64,000 bases of DNA from Vreelandella andesensis (GTDB lineage Bacteria; Pseudomonadota; Gammaproteobacteria; Pseudomonadales; Halomonadaceae). This document shows, one piece after another, positions 46,806 through 54,616 of this stretch. Within the stretch, counting starts at the first letter, position 1, and each line of letters opens with the position of its first letter. The stretch spans positions 218,772 through 282,771 of the forward strand of contig NZ_RZHG01000018.1 in the NCBI RefSeq assembly GCF_003989795.1. Direction: 5' to 3'. Under the pieces are notes generated by a model. The model was given only the letters and a program-made list of their open reading frames with translations. It ran no database searches and was not told the DNA's origin. Both the position numbers and the translations under genes were made by a program.

Positions 46806-47671
46806 GCATTACCGCCCTTTTTAGCGTCGCGCACATACTCTTCTAGCTCTGAAAAACTGGGGCGCTCGGTGCTATGTAATGCTTTACGACCAAATTCAAC
46901 CGCTAACTGGGGAGCATATCCATGCAGGCTAGCCAGCAGCGTAACGCGGATACACTGCAGCATTTTTTCTGCTTCTTTAGCTTGCCGTTCGGCATAGCTC
47001 GCGATAGGGCTAATAAACCCGTAGCCCATCAAAATACCCAGGAAGGTACCCACTAACGCCATCGCAATCATTTGCCCCATTTGGTCAGGGCTGGCATCCG
47101 CATAGGTCAGTGCTTTAATAACCCCCATAACCGCAGCTACGATACCGAACGCCGGCATTGCATCACCTACTTTGGCAATCGCATCGATGGGAATATGGGC
47201 TTCTTGCTCAAATACTTCGATTTCGTGGAGCATTAGCTCATCGATTTCCATCGGCTCCATGCCGCCGCTCACCATCAACCGAAGATAATCGGTTAAAAAA
47301 TCCATAATATGAGGGTCTGCAAGCACCGTGGGGTGTTCTTGGAACAACGGACTTTCCTGAGGATTATCGATATCGCGCTCGATCCCCAGCATCCCCTCAC
47401 GGCGCACTTTGGAAAGAATTTTGTATTGAAGCGCCATTAACTCCATATACAAGGCTTTATTGTATTTTTTGGTTCGTTTAAGCCGGGGAAGTATTTTAAA
47501 CGTGGCTTTAATCGCTTTGCCGTTGTTTGCGGCAATAAAGGCACCAACGCCAGCACCGCCAATGATCAGCAGCTCCAGGGGTTGATACAGGGGGCCTAAG
47601 CTACCGCCTGCCAACACATAACCGCCAAAGACAGATAGCAATACGACCAAATAACCCAGAGGAATCAGCAC
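46802..47671 (-). CDS. motA: Flagellar motor stator protein MotA
   Basis: 289 residues starting at GTG 47671 (AAGGA 9 nt upstream). Four spans, with 'DAMPAFGIVAAVMGVIKALTY' and 'GQMIAMALVGTFLGILMGYGFISPIA' for spans 3 and 4, and the FliG-contacting cytoplasmic loop between spans 2 and 3. It begins the motA-motB-cheA-cheW series downstream of flhDC. The 230-bp spacer 47672-47901 should hold its promoter; no sigma-28 match was found there, only an imperfect GCAGATAA. Confidence 0.97.
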   Translation of the reverse strand: MLIPLGYLVVLLSVFGGYVLAGGSLGPLYQPLELLIIGGAGVGAFIAANNGKAIKATFKILPRLKRTKKYNKALYMELMALQYKILSKVRREGMLGIERDIDNPQESPLFQEHPTVLADPHIMDFLTDYLRLMVSGGMEPMEIDELMLHEIEVFEQEAHIPIDAIAKVGDAMPAFGIVAAVMGVIKALTYADASPDQMGQMIAMALVGTFLGILMGYGFISPIASYAERQAKEAEKMLQCIRVTLLASLHGYAPQLAVEFGRKALHSTERPSFSELEEYVRDAKKGGNA

Positions 47672-47901
47672 AAGCAGTGTCCTTGCGATATCAGTTTTTA
47701 TATCAAGGGAACGCTATTCCCGTGTTTCAAAAAGAAGACACAGAAAAGTCTCGCTCCACGCGTTTCATCGCCATAGCATACGCAGGCGTAAACAAATTTA
47801 ATGAAAAAGTACCAAGCGCTTTTGGTGCTATCTATGCGCTCAAAGACGCATCTTTTTAGTTGTAGATTTATCTGCCGCCGGTGTGACCATACTGTTATCT
47901 T

Positions 47902-48426
47902 TCAACACCGCGCCTTGCGCGTTTTCCCGGCTCGCGAAGGCGGCTGGCAAATACCGCAAACGTAATCATGGGCGGGGCTATGGGCATGCGCGACGAAGTG
48001 TCCTTCACAGCGCGTACACGTGTTGAGCTGCAGCAGGTCACTTTCAAAAAACCGTACCAGCGTCCACGCGCGAGTGAGCCCCAGTACCGGCTCAACGTTT
48101 TCAAGATTTATCTGCTCTTCGTACAAGCGATAGGCTTTGACAAAAGCATCAATACGCTCGCAGCACGTATTGTTTTGTATGCTGTTATAAATGTTATAAA
48201 ACAGCGACGAATGCACGTTTGGCAGCCACGTTACGAACCAATCTGCTGAAAAGGGCAGCATTCCCTTGGGCGGCGACATCCCACGCACTTCCTTGTACAA
48301 CTTAATCAAACGCGTGCGACTCAGGTCTGTCTCTGTCTCCAATACTTGTAAACGTGCACCTAATTCAATCAGCTCTATGGCCAGCTGTACTTGGTGCATT
48401 TCATCGACCAAGCTTTTCTGGCTCAC
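47902..48426 (-). CDS. flhC: Flagellar master regulator subunit FlhC
   Basis: 174 residues with the zinc-binding cysteine set of FlhC at the C-terminal side (LNTCTRCEGHFV and YVCGICQPP). The N-terminal region 'QLAIELIELGARLQVLETETDLSRTRLIKLYKEVRG' is typical. With FlhD it forms the FlhD4C2 activator of class II flagellar genes. E. coli FlhC is 192 residues. The ATG overlaps the flhD stop (ATGA). Confidence 0.96.
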   Translation of the reverse strand: MSQKSLVDEMHQVQLAIELIELGARLQVLETETDLSRTRLIKLYKEVRGMSPPKGMLPFSADWFVTWLPNVHSSLFYNIYNSIQNNTCCERIDAFVKAYRLYEEQINLENVEPVLGLTRAWTLVRFFESDLLQLNTCTRCEGHFVAHAHSPAHDYVCGICQPPSRAGKTRKARC

Positions 48427-48755
48427 TCCGACTCTCCTACTGGCAATTCCTCAAACGCTTCGCGGGCCGATAACAATGAGGCATGAAGCCCCGAAAGCCC
48501 TTGATCCCTAGGATTCTGGGTAATGACGCGCAGCTGATGGACGCTCGTTTGGCTAAACCTGCATATCAACTGGTTGTTACGTGCCAATTTTGTTAACTGC
48601 CGAGCGTTTAACGACACGAGCAAGTCGGCAAGCTCGCTGTCTATTTTTAAGCGAAACATCGCCGCCTCACGGTCTTCAACCAACAGGCGTTGCGCAAGAA
48701 GTAAATACGCTAAATTAATTTCTTGAATTTCATCGAGAAAGCTTGTTTGACTCAT
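48423..48755 (-). CDS. flhD: Flagellar master regulator subunit FlhD
   Basis: 110 residues, all-helical FlhD: 'FLDEIQEINLAYLLLAQRLLVEDREAAMFRLKIDSELADLLVSLNARQLTKLA'. It dimerises and binds FlhC; the heterohexamer recruits RNA polymerase at fliA, flhB, fliE/fliF and similar promoters. The 103-bp spacer to the next gene includes a TATGACGTCATA palindrome, possibly a regulator site. The presence of FlhDC places this flagellar system in the enteric regulatory class. Confidence 0.96.
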   Translation of the reverse strand: MSQTSFLDEIQEINLAYLLLAQRLLVEDREAAMFRLKIDSELADLLVSLNARQLTKLARNNQLICRFSQTSVHQLRVITQNPRDQGLSGLHASLLSAREAFEELPVGESE

Positions 48756-48858
48756 AGTGTTCCATCGAACGGCATAGGCGTTTTATTATGACGTCATACT
48801 TACGCCTTAAAGGTTTTTAACATTTCGCAGCCATGGTTACATACAACGTTTGTGTTGG

Positions 48859-49152
48859 CTACTGACGCTCTTGACGAGAAGTCAACCCTACTTCGGATAA
48901 CTCAAAGACCCATACCAGCAGTTCCGCCACGACCTGATATAAACTGGCAGGGATCTCGGCATCGAGATCTAACTGCATAAGCAGTGCCACAAGCTCAGGC
49001 GCATCGTGCACATAAATCCCTTGGCGCTTGGCCTCTGTCATAATCCGTTCCGCCAACTCGCCATAACCTTTAGCGATCACCCGTGGCGCTTGGTCTTTAT
49101 TTTGATAGGCCAGCGCGACGGCTTGCCGACGATGCTCACCCGAGGTCGCCAT
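48859..49152 (-). CDS. Stand-alone FlhB C-terminal-domain protein (FlhX-like)
   Basis: About 97 residues; ATG 49152 (or 49155) is chosen because GGAG lies 7 nt upstream, and the frame overlaps the previous gene by 17 bp. The sequence 'HRRQAVALAYQNKDQAPRVIAKGYGELAERI ... DAPELVALLMQLDLDAEIPASLYQVVAELLVWVFEL' matches the part of FlhB that follows the NPTH cleavage site. It has no membrane part and no NPTH. Such proteins can stand in for the cleaved FlhB-CC fragment. It is the last gene of the fliS-fliT-FliK-like operon. Confidence 0.88.
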   Translation of the reverse strand: MATSGEHRRQAVALAYQNKDQAPRVIAKGYGELAERIMTEAKRQGIYVHDAPELVALLMQLDLDAEIPASLYQVVAELLVWVFELSEVGLTSRQERQ

Positions 49153-50374
49153 CATGGCTCTCCACGCTGGCATAGTGCGCCTTTACCTGAACACTGCGAA
49201 AATCTAGCGCTTGCAGGCGATTTTCTAAACGCTCGAGCCCCTGCTCCAGAGACTGATACGTTGACGCAGCATCCGTCGTCAGATCAATGCTTAACACTGA
49301 CTTGGAAAGCCTGAGCGAGGCACTAAATGCCCCCAAATTAGGCACGTCGAGCTGCATGTCCGACCGCCAGTCTTCATCACCGCCGGCCTCTTGCTGGGTG
49401 CTTTCTCGCTCATCCTCTCGGGTGGGCATATGAATAACTAATGCCATAAAAATACCGGCCCAAACATCGCCTTCCCAGCGGACAACAGGCATCACAAGCA
49501 TATCGAGCTGCTGGCGTACCAGACTCTGCAAGCTTTCATGGACAATCTCGCGACCACCGCGCACCAGCGAACTGTCGTCAATTGCCCTCGCACTGGCCAT
49601 ATCAATGCTGGCAGAAGCGTTCGAAGAAACGCTCGCAGAGACATTGGCAGGCACACTTTCACGCTGCGCACCTGCTGTGAGCAGGTTATCCATTGACATC
49701 GGCAGAGCAGGTCGCATCACGCCAGCGTGGCCACTTGAAACAGGTACAAGCAGCGAGTTCGGCAATATAGCAACGTTTGTATTACTTGCCCCCACGGCGG
49801 CATTCGGTGCCAGAGAAGACATTACAAACGTGGCAACACTGGCAGGCGGTATAGGTCGCGGGCCCGGCTGCATCTGCGGTTCTCGCAGCAACTGTTGTTG
49901 TGAAGATGCTCCTTGAAACCAGCGCTTTAAATGAGATTCGTAAAACAGGCCGCTGTCACGGATGCTGCTTTCTAGCCGATTCGCCAGCGCAGGCGCAGAG
50001 GGTGTTTCTTGCAACCCCATCAATGGCGCTTGGGGACGTATCGTCGCGGGCGGTGCGGGAAAACGCAGCAATACATCAGCGATAGTACGCGCAGCTGGGC
50101 TAAAGTGAGTTTGCGTCGAGCCTGGTGGCGCGTTGGTGGCCTCTCCCTTCGCGGGCAGCCGCTGGCCATCCAGCGAAGAGGGAAGACGCCGAAGATCATT
50201 GAGCGGTGATGATAGAGGGCGCCCATCCAAGCTTGAATCGCCGTGCAGCGCACGTGGTCCTTCGCCCGGAGGTATCGGCTGCACCGGCGCATTGAGCGGG
50301 CGTTGGGAGAGCTCGCCCTGGCGCCCAAGCACCTGATGCATGAGCGTATCGATAAGTGGCGTGATGCCACTCAC
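49136..50374 (-). CDS. Second FliK-like hook-length/export-switch protein
   Basis: 412 residues from GTG 50374, which overlaps the fliT stop (GTGA) and has AGGAGAAGGGGG upstream. Pro/Ser/Ala-rich disordered N-terminal two thirds; the C-terminal 110 residues are compact (SDMQLDVPNLGAFSASLRLSKSVLSIDLTTDAASTYQSLEQGLERLENRL region), similar in layout to FliK C-terminal domains. It is co-encoded with the FlhB-like domain protein, the known FliK partner. It is distinct from the main FliK at 60091-62025. The FliK assignment rests on architecture and context rather than a strict motif. Confidence 0.7.
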   Translation of the reverse strand: MSGITPLIDTLMHQVLGRQGELSQRPLNAPVQPIPPGEGPRALHGDSSLDGRPLSSPLNDLRRLPSSLDGQRLPAKGEATNAPPGSTQTHFSPAARTIADVLLRFPAPPATIRPQAPLMGLQETPSAPALANRLESSIRDSGLFYESHLKRWFQGASSQQQLLREPQMQPGPRPIPPASVATFVMSSLAPNAAVGASNTNVAILPNSLLVPVSSGHAGVMRPALPMSMDNLLTAGAQRESVPANVSASVSSNASASIDMASARAIDDSSLVRGGREIVHESLQSLVRQQLDMLVMPVVRWEGDVWAGIFMALVIHMPTREDERESTQQEAGGDEDWRSDMQLDVPNLGAFSASLRLSKSVLSIDLTTDAASTYQSLEQGLERLENRLQALDFRSVQVKAHYASVESHDGDLG

Positions 50375-50790
50375 GTTACCCCCTTCTCCTGGTCGCTTTC
50401 CTGATGACTACCGGTATTGAACAGTGCCGTTTCGCCTTGCTGGGGTGCATAGGCACGATGCAGGTTTCGCTGGCGTTGCGAGACACCTATCAGCTTGCCT
50501 AGCTCATCTCGCCTAGCCAACAGACGACGACGAATTTCAACATCATGCTCGAGAATGCTTTCCAGCAATTCTGCCTTGCGCTTTCGGGCATTATCGTCAA
50601 GCACCGTCTCGCCATCGCGCTTGCGCAGCGCTTCAACCGACATCACGTAGTGAGTACGTTGCTCGATAAGCTCTGCCCACTGCTCCGCATTGGCGAGCTC
50701 ATGCATTTGTGTCACACAGGTGAGTAGCTCGGCGTACGCATCAATAAGCGCTTGCTGGGCATTTTCACGAGCCGTTTCAGAAACCGACAT
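50371..50790 (-). CDS. fliT: FliT-like flagellar chaperone
   Basis: 139 residues from ATG 50790 (GAGG 7 nt upstream); a GTG at 50802 overlapping the fliS stop is also possible. It is an all-helical protein (ALIDAYAELLTCVTQMHELANAEQWAELIEQRTHYVMSVEAL ...) of FliT size and position. FliT escorts the filament cap FliD and can inhibit FlhDC. Sequence conservation in this family is low; the call relies strongly on its place after fliS. No fliD is in the window. Confidence 0.75.
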   Translation of the reverse strand: MSVSETARENAQQALIDAYAELLTCVTQMHELANAEQWAELIEQRTHYVMSVEALRKRDGETVLDDNARKRKAELLESILEHDVEIRRRLLARRDELGKLIGVSQRQRNLHRAYAPQQGETALFNTGSHQESDQEKGVT

Positions 50791-50798
50791 GCTTTGCC

Positions 50799-51215
50799 TC
50801 ACGCACTTTGTTGTTGACCTATTTCACGCCATGCAGAGGCGATGTCTTCAAGCAAACGTTCTGCCTGGTTGAGGCTGTCTTCATCGTTTCGAAGGTTAGC
50901 GGCGAGTAATAAGCGGGAAATGTAGTCATAAAGAGAAGCAAGGCGCTCAGCAATATCACCCCCTTTTTCTTGATCTAAAGCGGATGCCAAGCCGTTATTG
51001 ATAATGTCTAACGCCTTGGAAATCGACTTCCCTTTTTCCGCCGTATGGCCCGCCTGCATATGAATACGCGCTGCACGGATGGCCGCCTGAGCACCATCAA
51101 ACAACATTACAATGAGCTGATGGGGATCAGCTGACATAACGCCGCTTTCTACGCCAACGCGGGCGTAGGCATTGGCACCTCGGCCATAAGTGGCGCCACC
51201 GCGAGAGTATGTCAT
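50799..51215 (-). CDS. fliS: Flagellin export chaperone FliS
   Basis: 138 residues from ATG 51215 with AAGGAGAG upstream. FliS family hallmarks: YGRGANAYARVGVESGVMSADPHQLIVMLFDGAQAAIRAARIHM, 'KGKSISKALDIINNGLASALD' and 'LYDYISRLLLAANLRND'. It binds flagellin in the cytoplasm and prevents early polymerisation. It heads an operon driven by the sigma-28 promoter at 51328-51354. Confidence 0.95.
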   Translation of the reverse strand: MTYSRGGATYGRGANAYARVGVESGVMSADPHQLIVMLFDGAQAAIRAARIHMQAGHTAEKGKSISKALDIINNGLASALDQEKGGDIAERLASLYDYISRLLLAANLRNDEDSLNQAERLLEDIASAWREIGQQQSA

Positions 51216-51327
51216 AAGCGGGCTCTCCTTTATTAATGTGAACAACAGCCACATGATCAGCGGCTCGCGCTGTTTCTCGTTAGCTATGTATCGTTCAAAA
51301 TCGAGCTTATTTGCTCACTTATAACTA

Positions 51328-51354
51328 TTATCGGCATCTGGCTAATAGACTTTA
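51328..51354 (-). promoter_or_regulatory. Sigma-28 (FliA) promoter for fliS operon
   Basis: On the minus strand TAAAGTCT-N11-GCCGATAA: -35 at 51354-51347 and a perfect -10 at 51335-51328. Seven of eight -35 positions match the enteric sigma-28 consensus TAAAGTTT. It lies about 113 bp upstream of fliS. Confidence 0.9.
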
Positions 51355-51424
51355 ATGTTTACCTTACTTTTCGCTCAGAAAATTTTGCTTTCTTTGTAGA
51401 GCGGCAACCATAGCGGCAAATTGG

Positions 51425-53116
51425 TTACGTCGACACCGCCACTTCTCGGGTTGGTTTACCCAGCCGTTCTAAAACGTCACCGCGCAGCGTATTGCCCAAG
51501 GTGTCGCGCATAGGCGATTCTGCCTGATGAGCCAACGTGACTTCAGCTGGCGAGCCCTGCTCGTCAAGGCGAACAATCCAGGCCATCTGTTCACTGGAAA
51601 AATACGCAAGCGACCCCACCGGCAGTGTCTTAAAATGCTTGATGTAGCGTTTGGTCCAGCGGGGATCAAATTGATGAGGATGGCTCAGCAAATGACGATA
51701 AATTTGCTGCACTGTTTTAGCGGGTCGGTCAGCTCGATCGCGCCGCATCGCTTCTACCACATCGACAACAGCACTTGCCTTTGCCAACTCGTTGATATCA
51801 TTACCTGTTAAGCCGTCAGGGTAGCCGCTGCCGTCCAACCGCTCATTAATACCGCCAATCACCGCCTGGGCAACAGCAGCAGAAAGCCATTGGCAGTGCT
51901 GAAGGCGATCTAACAGCAATGACACATGCTCACTCATGGCTTGACGGTGAGTGGCTTCGAATTGCGGCGCTTTAAACAGTATTTGCGGAACCAGTGCTTT
52001 ACCTAGATCGTGCACTAAACCACTTGCCACAATCGCTTTGCGTACGTCATGGGGCATATTAGCGCCAACCAAATCGAGTAAATGCACCGCGACTGCAATT
52101 CCATGACGAACCAACAGCGGCTCAGGTGACAGGCAACGCGTCGCAAACAGCAGCGCTTCACGGTCTTCCTCATGAAGCAACAAAAGACGATCTGCATTGC
52201 GTGACAGCTGGCGGGAGTCGATATCGCTACCCTGTTGCAAAAGCAGCAGTTGAGCATCCAGGTAAGCCGCTACTTTCACCAAGCGCCGCGCCATAGGCGT
52301 TGCATATCGCCGAACATCACGCCGCCCGACATGCTCATTCCCTAGCGTACGCTTGCCGGGCTGCTCGAATAGCGGTGACGGCTGACGATCGTCCTGCGCT
52401 TCTTTTTTATAGCGAGCGGCTTCGCGCTCTATTTCACAAACAAAATACCAAATTTGCCGCTCTTGCTCGGAAGTGCAATTGGTAAAACGGAAGCCAACGC
52501 GCAGCAAATGTCGTTCAGCATCGGTTTTTTGATGGCGAGGCACTCCCTGTACTTCAAAATAGGTGCCATCTGGAAACGTAAAGGCAAGCGTTAACGCCAG
52601 ATCAGCGTCGGCCAACACACCACTAGCAGTCAGCGGTAACTCTATTTGACAGCCGTCTTGGGAAAGGTCGCGTAGCTCACCATGAACCCCTTCACCGCTT
52701 TCACCACGTACAAAGGAAGGCACAACCATCCCTAAACGCAGTTCAGCGCGAAACGATTCACGGCGTTGAAGCACTTCCAGAGTAACGGGGTAGTCGCTGC
52801 AGCATAAAAAGCGCCCCCCTGCATGGCGGGTTTCGGTTAACGATAGAAGTGGCGTGCGCACTACCTTGCCCTGGGACTGACCGCGCAGGAAAAACGATTC
52901 ACCTTGCTGCAAACGGCTTAATAGATGATCGACTGAGGATAAGTCCATCACTAACGTCTTACCGGCATGCTGTTCCATTAACACGATGGGCTCTGGGCGC
53001 GCTTGCGCAGAGGTCAAGCAAAGCGACACGCCTCCCCCTTCGATCATGGTATTTAAAAGGGAGCTTACTGCCGTTGGGCTAGTAACACTTTCATACTCAT
53101 CTTGTTGGACTGACAT
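51425..53116 (-). CDS. YcgR-like PilZ protein fused to a degenerate HD-GYP domain
   Basis: 563 residues from ATG 53116; the frame opens at GTG 53155. Residues about 25-115 resemble the YcgR N-terminal domain (GESFFLRGQSQGKVV). A PilZ domain follows with c-di-GMP motifs RESFR (119-123) and DLSQDG (150-155). After a linker comes an HD-GYP domain (about 330-500) with RHGIAVAVHLL, GLVHDLGKALVP (HD 369-370), a later His397, and INERLDGSGYPDGL. The normal HHE before DGxGYP is INE here (423-425), so two metal-binding histidines are lost and phosphodiesterase activity is doubtful. It is probably a c-di-GMP-responsive motility protein. It is located between fliS and flaG. Confidence 0.88.
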   Translation of the reverse strand: MSVQQDEYESVTSPTAVSSLLNTMIEGGGVSLCLTSAQARPEPIVLMEQHAGKTLVMDLSSVDHLLSRLQQGESFFLRGQSQGKVVRTPLLSLTETRHAGGRFLCCSDYPVTLEVLQRRESFRAELRLGMVVPSFVRGESGEGVHGELRDLSQDGCQIELPLTASGVLADADLALTLAFTFPDGTYFEVQGVPRHQKTDAERHLLRVGFRFTNCTSEQERQIWYFVCEIEREAARYKKEAQDDRQPSPLFEQPGKRTLGNEHVGRRDVRRYATPMARRLVKVAAYLDAQLLLLQQGSDIDSRQLSRNADRLLLLHEEDREALLFATRCLSPEPLLVRHGIAVAVHLLDLVGANMPHDVRKAIVASGLVHDLGKALVPQILFKAPQFEATHRQAMSEHVSLLLDRLQHCQWLSAAVAQAVIGGINERLDGSGYPDGLTGNDINELAKASAVVDVVEAMRRDRADRPAKTVQQIYRHLLSHPHQFDPRWTKRYIKHFKTLPVGSLAYFSSEQMAWIVRLDEQGSPAEVTLAHQAESPMRDTLGNTLRGDVLERLGKPTREVAVST

Positions 53117-53223
53117 TCTCGTCTCGCTCACTACCACGTTGTTATTACGCGCCACGTTGTTACGTACACACCCAAAAGCGACAGAGCATATCAGAAGCCC
53201 CTAGGCTGCCGTATGCCTACTAA

Positions 53224-53262
53224 AGAACTAACTTAAACAACCAACTTAAAGAGCCAGCTTAA
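53224..53262. repeat. 13-bp tandem repeat upstream of the PilZ/HD-GYP gene
   Basis: Three units: AGAACTAACTTAA, ACAACCAACTTAA, AGAGCCAGCTTAA. It lies in the 353-bp spacer 53156-53508, which also holds the sigma-28 promoter of flaG; no gene is seen there. Confidence 0.75.
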
Positions 53263-53394
53263 AGGTCTTACAACCTATTTCATTTATCTATCGTCAATGA
53301 GCAACAACAGTAGAGCAGCGATGGCGGCATGGATGGTTTTTTCGATGTGACAACCAAAGGGCACGCTAGGCAAACGATCACACCAGACAAACGG

Positions 53395-53421
53395 TAAAGT
53401 TTGTAACGCGCCTGCCGATAT
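53395..53421 (+). promoter_or_regulatory. Sigma-28 (FliA) promoter for flaG
   Basis: TAAAGTTT (53395-53402), an 11-bp spacer and GCCGATAT (53414-53421). The -35 is a perfect sigma-28 match and the -10 has seven of eight positions. It lies about 88 bp upstream of flaG. Confidence 0.92.
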
Positions 53422-53508
53422 CGATAAAGAGGCCCATAGCTACGATTCGACGGCCTTATTACCTTTTTGCCACCCCGTCGCGTGGCTTTCTTTTAAAGGA
53501 CTTTCCCT

Positions 53509-53925
53509 ATGGGCCCAATGTCAATTGATGAGCTAATCTCGATCGCAGCAACGCCTTATCAATCAGCCAACTATCAATCAACCAACTTTCAATCAAACAG
53601 CGACAAATTAGCCAACCACCAACCAACCGCCATTCTGCCAAAACAGGCGCCTGCTCTTGCGGGCATGACACGTATTAACGGGGAGCAAACCGAACCTCTC
53701 AACATAAGCAAAGAATCACTTGCGGAGCCTATACAGCGAATCAATGAAACATTTCGGCCACGAGGACTGGAATTTGCATTGAGCGAGCAATCGGGACGCG
53801 TCATTACGAAGGTCATCGACCGCGAAACCGGTGATGTTATTCGTCAAATACCCGCCGAAGAAGTGCTGCTCGTCGCTGAGCGACTGGAAGAATTACAAGG
53901 GCAGATTATTTCTCTGAAAGCCTGA
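53509..53925 (+). CDS. flaG: FlaG family protein
   Basis: 138 residues. The C-terminal FlaG domain (about 75-138) reads 'PIQRINETFRPRGLEFALSEQSGRVITKVIDRETGDVIRQIPAEEVLLVAERLEEL'. The N-terminal part is low-complexity and includes three 15-bp repeats encoding YQSAN, YQSTN and FQSNS. FlaG proteins affect filament length or motility; the exact role is unclear. The gene has its own sigma-28 promoter, so it is a late gene. ATG 53509 is used; an ATG at 53518 is also in frame. Confidence 0.9.
   Translation: MGPMSIDELISIAATPYQSANYQSTNFQSNSDKLANHQPTAILPKQAPALAGMTRINGEQTEPLNISKESLAEPIQRINETFRPRGLEFALSEQSGRVITKVIDRETGDVIRQIPAEEVLLVAERLEELQGQIISLKA
53557..53601 (+). repeat. 15-bp tandem repeat inside flaG
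   Basis: TATCAATCAGCCAAC, TATCAATCAACCAAC, TTTCAATCAAACAGC, in frame within the variable N-terminal part of flaG. Confidence 0.85.
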
Positions 53926-54032
53926 TGTAGCCATAGGAGAGGTTGCTCTGCCACAGCCAGTGATCTCTCTTTCTTAAGTCACCCACCCTTGATGTTACCC
54001 GTCGTTTTTCGATGACAACGAATAAGCGCTAT

Positions 54033-54365
54033 CTACACCTGCATATTCATTACGTCGCGATAAGCCGTTACCAGACGATTTCGCACCTGCAATCCCATCT
54101 GAAAAGCAACGCTGGCTTTCTGCATGTCGACCATCACGTCACTTAGCTCAACATTGGGCTCACCTGCCTGAAAAGCCATCGCTTTTGTGTTAGCAGCCTG
54201 CTGCAACCGATTGATACGCTGAATGGATGCCTGCAACTCGCTACCAAAACTGCCCTGACCCACCGCGGTGGCAATATGTTCGCCCTTAATGGGCTGGGCA
54301 GCTTGGGTAGCTAACCCCTGCATTTGCTGTAGCGCTGATTGTATGGCGGGTGAACTCATAAGCAC
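54033..54365 (-). CDS. fliE: Flagellar hook-basal body protein FliE
   Basis: 110 residues. It ends with the conserved 'VMVDMQKASVAFQMGLQVRNRLVTAYRDVMNMQV'. It forms the junction between the MS ring and the rod and is exported. It is divergent from fliF, as in enteric bacteria; the 251-bp spacer 54366-54616 should carry back-to-back FlhDC-dependent promoters, which I could not pin down. Confidence 0.97.
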   Translation of the reverse strand: MLMSSPAIQSALQQMQGLATQAAQPIKGEHIATAVGQGSFGSELQASIQRINRLQQAANTKAMAFQAGEPNVELSDVMVDMQKASVAFQMGLQVRNRLVTAYRDVMNMQV

Positions 54366-54616
54366 GCCTCATCCGAAGGAAGGTGAAGTAATACCAAAAG
54401 CCTATCACTGGTAGCAGAACCCTCATACGTACAAATACGCCTTAAAAGACAACCTGTTCGTTCATTTATGCTCGACCTGCCCCAGGATAATGGCGTCCAT
54501 CACAATTCCGCTTCATCTTTTTAGCGGATAACCGCGATTGACGGATATTAGCCTATGCCTTCTTTGGTGATGCGCCTGAGCCGTCGTCAGTTTTGCCTGC
54601 CTTCGTGGAGGCACGC

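Noticed and set aside
47677-47859. 60-codon plus-strand frame between motA and flhC
   Set aside because: No recognisable protein; it lies in the expected promoter region of motA.
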